Shown here in pieces: positions 56,175 through 64,000 of a stretch of 64,000 nt of DNA; position 1 is the stretch's first letter, and each line of letters begins with the position of its first letter. Below the pieces are notes generated by a model that saw only the letters and a program-made list of their open reading frames with translations, had not been told where the DNA came from and searched no databases. The stretch is from Arctopsyche grandis (lineage: Eukaryota; Arthropoda; Insecta; Trichoptera; Hydropsychidae), in contig NC_135365.1 in the NCBI RefSeq assembly GCF_051622035.1, positions 8,536,001 to 8,600,000 of the forward strand, given 5' to 3'. The translations under genes and the position numbers were made by a program.

Positions 56175-56447
56175 TAAATTTTAAATCATATTCAAATAGT
56201 GGTGACATAGTGCGTAGAATGGTTTTACCAATTTGTTGGGGAACCGTTTCAACAATAAAATCAGATATATTGGTTAAGTCTGATAGGGAATGTTCGACTT
56301 GGAGTCACATATATCCAAGCCTGACCAGCAGCACTACAGAAATACTTCCGAGTACATTATTTTAAACCGATATCAACTCAGGGCTAGCACCTGGGAACCT
56401 CTCAGTGTTTAGAATTAACGCATTAACGTGCTGTACTGCTAGCATTT
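56175..56447 (-). mobile_element. tRNA-derived SINE (S1)
   Basis: Head degraded (GCTAGCAGTACAGCACGTTA on -), body intact (ACTCCAAGTCGAACATTCCC), tail truncated. Confidence 0.75.
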
Positions 56448-56507
56448 AAGATCATTATTTATTTTATATGCATTGTTTTGTTAGGATTTATTTATAGTTT
56501 CACTTTA

Positions 56508-57130
56508 ATGTACGTGTATACAGCATAAGAAGAAAAATGTTCAAAAACCTATTAACATACATAGTTGTTAAATTTATCATTAAATTAATCACGTCACAAT
56601 AAGTTTCATAGTGTATACTAATGTTGTTCCTCTGCCAAGAAGTGTCAAATGAAACGATTCATCTCTTGTAGAAACTGCTGCTTGCAATATTTTAAATCGT
56701 AGCTAGCAATTTTTACTACACCGAAATATTCATCTTTGATTGTAAAATAATATATAATTTATTCAATAAATCTTATATATATTTTAATAACTACTAATCC
56801 AGTGAGTGATCTGAAGCGAATACTGTTTTGATAATTTGTATTTATTTTATTTTTAAATGCTTTTTATAATAACTAAATTATGTTCAAAATACGTCTTATA
56901 TCTATTTTAATAGTTAATGATCTACTGATCATTTTCTTTTTTAAAATTTTAATTTAATTTTGTTAGTAATCATAGTATTATATTATTCTATATTATTATT
57001 TTAATGTACAGCATTATAGGAAAAACAGCTAAAAAATCTATTTAATTTGTGTTTATACCTGAATGCTATTGTACATATACATATGTAAAATGAGTTAAAT
57101 CTAAAATTTATCATAGTTAAAGCTATTTAC
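56508..57130 (+). repeat. Repeat related to 47130-47560, internally duplicated
   Basis: ACAGCAT-containing blocks recur about 488 bp apart (56519 and 57007), and ATTTTAATA...CTACT..ATC blocks occur twice (about 56780 and 56915). Confidence 0.5.
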
Positions 57131-57252
57131 GGTGAAAATTGAAGCGTTAATAGTGAAAGTTTTGGGTATCTCGAATGCTTTACTCAAAACGACAATCGCT
57201 TGGTTAGCTAATTGTAATATTCCTTTATAACAACATATATATTCATATTTTA

Positions 57253-57939
57253 CAGTACGAGTGTACATTTCGTTCGTTTATGAACATACTAGTCTGTTCA
57301 TACACGAAACAAACTATCCAGTAATAGTCGCTGTACACAAAAAAAAGCAAATTGACAAACGAATTAGTTTGTTCATGCACAAACTATTAGGCATAAGTTT
57401 AAGTATTCTCAATCGTTTATCCCATCCCTTTGTATGTATTCTCGGTAAACGGACTACTAGTCATATGTAAACCAGTCACAGGACAACCGGTCGCGCTAGA
57501 TCGGTCACACGTGATCACCCGTCACACTAAAACTGGTCACGAGAAAACTGGTCACACCCTAAAACTGGTCACGAGAAAACTGGTCACACCCTAAAATCGG
57601 TCACGAGAAAACTGATTGACCGATTTTAGGGTGTGACCAGTTTTAGTGTGACGGGTGATCACGTGTGACCGATCTAGAGCGACCAGTTGTCTTGTGACCG
57701 GTTCACATTTGACTAGTAATCACCGAACTGTATTCTCACCTTGTTAATATTTTAAATATTAGCGGAAATAGGAATCATGGCAACATTGTAATACGGTTCT
57801 CAAACACAAAAGTGTTGACAGCTAAAAGTTTCATGCGATACCTGATGAGTATTTTTGAATATAGATTTTGACTGTTAGCAATAAACTGAAACCAGTTCGT
57901 GTGCGAACAAACTAGTATGTTCATGAACAAACTGGACTG
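57253..57939. mobile_element. DNA transposon remnant with CAGT ends and TA flanks (Tc1/mariner-like?)
   Basis: Ends CAGTACGAGTG / CAAACTGGACTG flanked by TA on each side; arms share ATGAACATACTAGT and TGTTC...CACGAA in inverted order. No transposase. Interrupted by the foldback at 57444-57728. Imperfect arms, so class is tentative. Confidence 0.5.
57444..57728. mobile_element. Foldback (Mutator-like?) element, 285 bp, with 9-bp target duplication
   Basis: Flanked by TGTATTCTC at 57435-57443 and 57729-57737. The two halves are inverted copies built from CCGGTCAC/GGTCACAC motifs (GATCGGTCACACGTGATCAC and its partner); the left half has an extra duplication of ACTGGTCACGAGAAA units. A 9-bp duplication fits Mutator-like transposition. 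Confidence 0.78.
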
Positions 57940-58888
57940 TAACATATATGTGTATGTACTTAGTGGGTAGTAAGTAGCAGATTTTGAGGATTCAAAATAT
58001 TACCAAGCATGATCTTTAACTTTATTACGCTTAATTGAATATTGTTTGTTAAGTGGAATCCACAATTTACCCACTATTTACTACTGAATAAGCAAATTGG
58101 CGTAAAATAAGTACATAGTTATCTCTACGAAATTGTAAGTACATAGTTATCTCTACAAAAGGCAAATCAGGCGACAAGCTGCTTCGTTTACGGGCTCCAT
58201 TACTCGGAATTCATATTTTGAAGGGTTCAATGTAATAAATCTACCCTTATTATTACTTCCTATTCGAGATGAATGTTGAATTAGGTACCACTCATATGTA
58301 CATAATTGTATACCACACAGTTTCAATCCAACAATACGACCTAACGAGCTGATTAGGCTTCGTTGAGTTTTCCCAAAACTCAATCAAGCTTGCAACACCG
58401 ATTCCAAGATTCGTTTCGAATTTACCCATAGAAAAGTAGTTCGCTTGACTTTCTACGGCTTTTTTTTTAGCTTGTTTTGGTTTAGTCAGTATCTAGACAT
58501 TGTCTCTGGTTGGTTTCTCAAATCGATATTTTGCAGGCGGGTCTGAGAAACCCGGGCCAAACAACTGCATCAAATCCGGTGCAAGTTTTGCGTTTATGGT
58601 CGCCGCATCAACACAATAAACAGCACGAAATGGTCCATTTTCCGACCACTAAATCAAGCGAATGTCGCTTTTATTAACGAGCGGTCTATACGTGTAACAT
58701 TCGAGTATGTATTGTGTATCGAAACTGTTGGGTAAGTTTGTAAGGAACGACTACATAAATAAGAAGGTATTGTAAAATTTTGCTTGAAGTTCTGGTTCGA
58801 AATGAAAACAATCTTTTAACAAGTCTTCGCTGGAACGAGAGCAATATGAAGTTTTGGGTTCGACTATTATGGATTAAAGTATCAACAT
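57940..58888. other. Gene-free interval
   Basis: Contains a direct duplication of AAGTACATAGTTATCTCTAC (58108 and 58137). 58480-58700 is slightly less AT-rich. A 76-codon minus-strand ORF (58153-58383) has no recognisable family. Confidence 0.4.
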
Positions 58889-59106
58889 AGCCAGCAGCAT
58901 AGCTTGGTGGTTGAGTTAATGCTAACCACCGAGAGTTTGCCCGGTTAGATCCTGTGGGTTGACCTCGATTGAAAATAATTTATTGGGAAGTGTTTCTGCG
59001 GTGCTGCAGGTCAGACTTGAATATTTGTGACTCCAAGTCGATCGTTTCATATCAGAGTTTGCCAATTTATCTGATTTCATTATTGAAATTGGTGAAACTG
59101 CTTAAA
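58889..59106 (+). mobile_element. tRNA-derived SINE (S1), 3'-truncated
   Basis: GCCAGCAGCATAGCTTGGTG head, CCGGTTAGATCC B-box-like region, body to GATTTCATTATTGAAA; tail missing. Confidence 0.82.
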
Positions 59107-61028
59107 AATGTTTTGATATACGTAGGCTTGCATTTCGTGTAACACTATCAAAAGCCCAAAATATTGGTTTCTGCTCAATTGAGGTAAAGATAATCAGAGA
59201 GGCGTGTGTCACGTGTTTTTTAAAGATTAGTTTTGTATTTGAAAAAAAAAAACGCTAGACGCACTCCAGTACGCCAAATATGTACTGACGTCCAGTACGC
59301 CAAATATGTACTGACGTGTTCCTTCGCAAGCTTCGCTCCCTGGATTGTTTTCGGTGATATTTTTTCCTTTTATTGACATAGGTTAGACAGTGATTTCCAT
59401 ACATGAAGAAGTATTGGAGAAACTTGAGAAAATAAGATCGTACGAATTAATAATACGAATTAATACTGACTCTCACAGCTGGAAACCACTAACGCGTCGC
59501 GTCCCGCACTTTTGAGTGTGTTATTTGTATTAAACTTGTTATTTTTCAAAGTTTGAAAAGTCTGGATAGTTCTGGTTTAAGTCTCGCATTACCTAAAAAT
59601 GTAAGTTTTTGGATTGGATATTGCATGTCTGAAAAGTAGTTTGTAAACTACTAATTTGGAAACTAATTTAGCTAGTCTGGAAACTATCTAATTTTAATAA
59701 AAATTTCAGTCGTGTACATATCTCGTGACTGTGGATCGAGATCATGGAGAACTCTGTTGAAGCTCATCCAAAATAATTGAGCTATAGAATCATTAATGCA
59801 CAGCAAAATCTTGGGTACTGAATATAGGTATTTAGTCTCAATTTAATTCAATCAGTTAGAATTTTGAACCAAACCTTTTGACCAGAATTATCCATATACA
59901 TACTATTTATTATTTTGGGTTTTGCCAGGTTTTAAATAAATACATAGACTCAATGTTAGACTGAACTTTATTTTATAAATAAGAATGATAATTCACAGAA
60001 CAATCCGAACATTTGACCTGAATTATCCGAGTATAAAAGTGTATGACAGTTCGATAAACTTTTTTGAATTAATTTTCAGTAGACATATGTATGTACATAT
60101 ATTAAATTTGATTTGAAAAAAATACACTCTTATAGTTTTGGGTCTCGAGTTCAAAAGTATTAAAAATCATTTCAGTTTAATGATTAGGGTGAATGTTTAA
60201 AATGATGCAATTCAAATCGACAAAAAAGGAAGGTCTACTATATTATCTGAGTTTTAAAAATCGATAAGTTGTATAAAACATTGTCGGTGATTTTTTTACT
60301 TGTTTTTTGTTAAACGGATCAATTAAGCTTTTCGATAAATTACCAAAGCCGGCCCCATTCATCATTCCGAATTCGGTTTATGATTAATCGCACACACCAA
60401 ATACCCAGGGGCTGGGTGTCGGCCTTTTAAGCCCCAGCTTCTCAAACTTTCAGGTGACATCCTAAATTTGTCAAAAAGTTTTGATTGTTCAAATGAAACC
60501 AAATCAATTCTTCAAGTTGCAAAGAGGATATAACTAGTAGGTATGTATGTATGTATCATGTAGGACAAGAGGAGGAAAACGATATTATATTTGTAAATGG
60601 TGTCGAGAACAAGAGGAAGGGCCAAATAATTTAAGTTCTGGATTTTCCTAATTCATTTTTAGCAAATCACTCTGAAAAGAAAATTGGCGATCATCAAAGA
60701 AGTTTCTTAACTTAACTCGTTTGAGTTTTCAACTTTTCATCTTCTCTATTTCTAATATGATACATATTTTAACTTTGATGTGTCGCGATTTTGAAAAAAT
60801 TCATTTAGGGGGTTAAATTATTTTTGTGGCTGGTGCCTACACCTAAAACTGTGTGAGATTTGGATTTAAGCTGTGTCTTATTTGCGTGTGTGCAAGCGGG
60901 TGCAATATGTAAGCCACACCCAAGTTCCATTAAAATAAGGTCTTAAAACTTCATGTAAGTTGTATGTATAATCAATTATTTTATCTTCCAGATATTATCC
61001 TCAAATCTGTAATAAAATTTTCTACACG
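59107..61028. other. Gene-free interval
   Basis: A 26-bp unit (CCAGTACGCCAAATATGTAC + TGACGT) is duplicated in tandem at about 59265-59318. Rest AT-rich without recognised features. Confidence 0.4.
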
Positions 61029-62190
61029 CGCAATCAGGGCATAGAATCGTAGTCGTGGAGTCGTGGTTTATTGACTGGAGTTAGATTCGAAGTCGATAAA
61101 AATGCAATCAACTCCCACTCCAATTTAGTATTTATCTTTTTGCTTAACAATGTACATACATACATATGTATATTAATATTGAATTACTAACTAAGATGAT
61201 TCGACAATACCCAATGTATGCAGATCTGAGACGCAGTGTTTCTATCTTTGTCTTTTTCTCATGCTTACGTCAAATTGGGGAGTTGGCTGAATATTTGACA
61301 GATCTACCACGCCAAATTTGCAAGTTTAATAGATGTATTCATACATACAAAATCAGAGCTGTAGAGTCAGAGTCGTGAAGTTGCGTCATTTTTACTGTAA
61401 TTGGAGTCGAAGTCGTTAACAATGCGAGTGACTCTGACTCCTATTTAAATCGCATTTATCTTTTTGCTTAATAATGTACGTATATGAATATTTTTTTACA
61501 AACTTACAGTGACTCAACAATACCCAATATATGCATATCTAAAACGCAGTGTTTTTATCTCGGTTTATTTCTTATGTTTAGTTCAAATTGAGGAGAGGCC
61601 TGATATTTGCCAAATCCAAATTACGCCAAAGGTGCACATTTTATTATTATTATTATAAAAAATCAGAGCAGTAAAGTCAGATTCGTGAAGTTGCGTCTTT
61701 TTAACTGTAATTGAAGTCGAATTCATTAGAAATTATTAACAATTGTCCTGGAGTCGTGAATTTTTTATTAGTGTTGGAGTCAAAGTCGTTAAAAATTCGA
61801 GCGACTGCCACTCGGATTTAATTCGTATCTATCTTTTTGCTTGACAATGAATAAGAATATTTATTAAATTACTAACGAAGAGTGACTAAATAATAATCGT
61901 TGTATGCATATCTGAGACGCAGTGTTTGTCTTTGTCATTTTCTCATGTTTAGGTCAAATTGAAAATAGGTCTGACATTTGACAAATCCGTTACGTCAAAT
62001 GTGTACGTTTTATTTGTTTCAAATACATATATGTATGTACATATATTCATGAATATAAACGAAAAATATTGAAATAAAAAAAGATTAGTCCAGAGATACT
62101 CGAAAATTATTCCGGAGTCGGATTGTGGGAAAATTTTGCAGTCGTAGTCGTGTTTTTTTTAACGACTCCACAGCTCTGGACTTATCTTAA
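61029..62190 (+). repeat. Tandem array, three to four units of about 313-370 bp (GAGTCG family)
   Basis: Unit landmarks recur at regular spacing: ATCAGAGC(T/A)GTA(G/A)AGTCAG at 61350 and 61663, preceded by a variant at 61029; ACGCAGTGTTT at about 61230, 61550 and 61918; TCAAATTG then TTTGACA; and GAGTCG-rich blocks. The inverse array is at 52985-53755. Confidence 0.78.
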
Positions 62191-63349
<1,159 letters not shown>

Positions 63350-63836
63350 TACATCCTGCTCGCACAGTTCCTTATCGAATGGCTCCTATTCCAAGAGAAA
63401 TCAAACTTCTCAATTAAATCGTTGCTGCTGTGCCTGAATGTGATATTGTCCACCTCAGATTGCATAGGCTATCGCAAATAATTTTAACCTATCTATCTGG
63501 TAGCCTGCGCTCATCATTATTTTCCTTATTGAATGTGATGTGTGAGTGGAATTTTAATCTTCTCTCTTCCATTTGGAACTAGCAGGGATTTTGTATTTGC
63601 AGCTGTTTCTTATACATTGGTGCTGGCAAGACATTCCCTACTTTGCATTTTATTATTTGATATTTTTACTTTATCTGCTATTATTATAGTGATACTGTTT
63701 TGTATGATTACGTATAAATGTAGTTTTTGTCTGTGTATATATTTTTATTTTTCTCATCTCTCTGTATTTTTTCGACCATTGTGGCGCATTAGTGAGTCCT
63801 GTAACGCCACAATGGTCCAAACTTAAATAAATAAAT
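63350..63836 (+). mobile_element. 5'-truncated LINE 3' end, same family as 35163-35831
   Basis: 63357-63545 reads, with one in-frame TAA, as an RT C-terminus ([18 protein letters not shown], then [19 protein letters not shown]), similar in layout to the end of the 51-52 kb LINE. The 3'UTR ends in a perfect 13-bp hairpin GACCATTGTGGCG / CGCCACAATGGTC (63774-63786, 63805-63817) and a TAAATAAATA tail. Confidence 0.75.
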
Positions 63837-63885
63837 ATTGAAATAATTAAACATTATTATTGCTTTATAACATATAACCAACACA

Positions 63886-64000
63886 ACATTGTTGCTTTGA
63901 TGCTAAACACCGAAAGGTTGCCGGGTTCAATTCCGTGGATTGACCTCGATTGAAAAGACTTTATTCTGAGTATTATTTGTAGTGCTGCTGGTCAGATTTA
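63886..64000 (+). mobile_element. tRNA-derived SINE (S1), cut by the window end
   Basis: B box GGGTTCAATTCC, GGATTGACCTCGATTGAAAA and CTGCTGGTCAGATTTA are present; the copy continues beyond the window. Confidence 0.8.

Noticed and set aside
57261..57470. 69-codon ORF
   Set aside because: Runs through the inverted-repeat end of a DNA transposon.
58153..58383. 76-codon minus-strand ORF
   Set aside because: No recognisable motif, no splice context, no repeat partner; may be chance.
61029..62190. CRISPR-like repeat array
   Set aside because: Units of about 320 bp are similar throughout, without short repeats and unique spacers; a eukaryotic tandem repeat.

Overview
The window is nuclear DNA of an insect, probably holometabolous; the order cannot be fixed from this sequence. 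Genes have many exons, canonical GT-AG junctions and mostly short introns. The background is AT-rich, with (TA)n and CATA-type microsatellites. Non-LTR retrotransposons, tRNA-derived SINEs, Helitron-like elements and foldback DNA transposons fill introns and intergenic space.

Left third (0.1-17.6 kb). A single-exon HTATSF1/TatSF1-type splicing factor (-) is followed by a four-exon NUDT14-type UDP-sugar pyrophosphatase (+). Convergent to NUDT14 is DDB1, the CUL4 adaptor (-), whose 22 coding exons I reconstructed; they sum to exactly 1144 codons including the stop. A LINE copy ends about 180 bp upstream of the DDB1 start codon.

Middle (18-30 kb). A nest of three DNA transposons and a decayed hAT transposase precede an eight-exon PLP-dependent threonine/serine ammonia-lyase with a C-terminal ACT-like domain (+). 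Then come RPP14 (RNase P/MRP subunit) and CHCHD4/MIA40 (mitochondrial intermembrane-space import oxidoreductase), both on -. The RPP14 stop and the CHCHD4 start are 23 nt apart in one exon, so one dicistronic mRNA is likely.

Right half (30-64 kb). This part has few genes. A GC-rich promoter/5'UTR at about 35.9-36.2 kb leads into a 122-codon ORF that I cannot name with confidence. Around it lie foldback elements, a tandem array of Helitron-like units, two solo-LTR candidates, four truncated LINEs, several SINE copies, two opposed arrays of a repeat of about 320-360 bp, and a few islands that are less AT-rich than their surroundings and may be regulatory.

The coding genes are ordinary housekeeping genes: splicing, nucleotide-sugar turnover, ubiquitin ligation and DNA repair, amino-acid catabolism, tRNA processing, mitochondrial import. 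The strongest unusual signals are the RPP14-CHCHD4 arrangement, the Helitron tandem array with direct CTAG|TC junctions, the nested transposon stack at 18-19 kb, and a stem-loop tail apparently shared by the SINE and a LINE. I found no CRISPR array, operon-type defence system or viral gene cluster.
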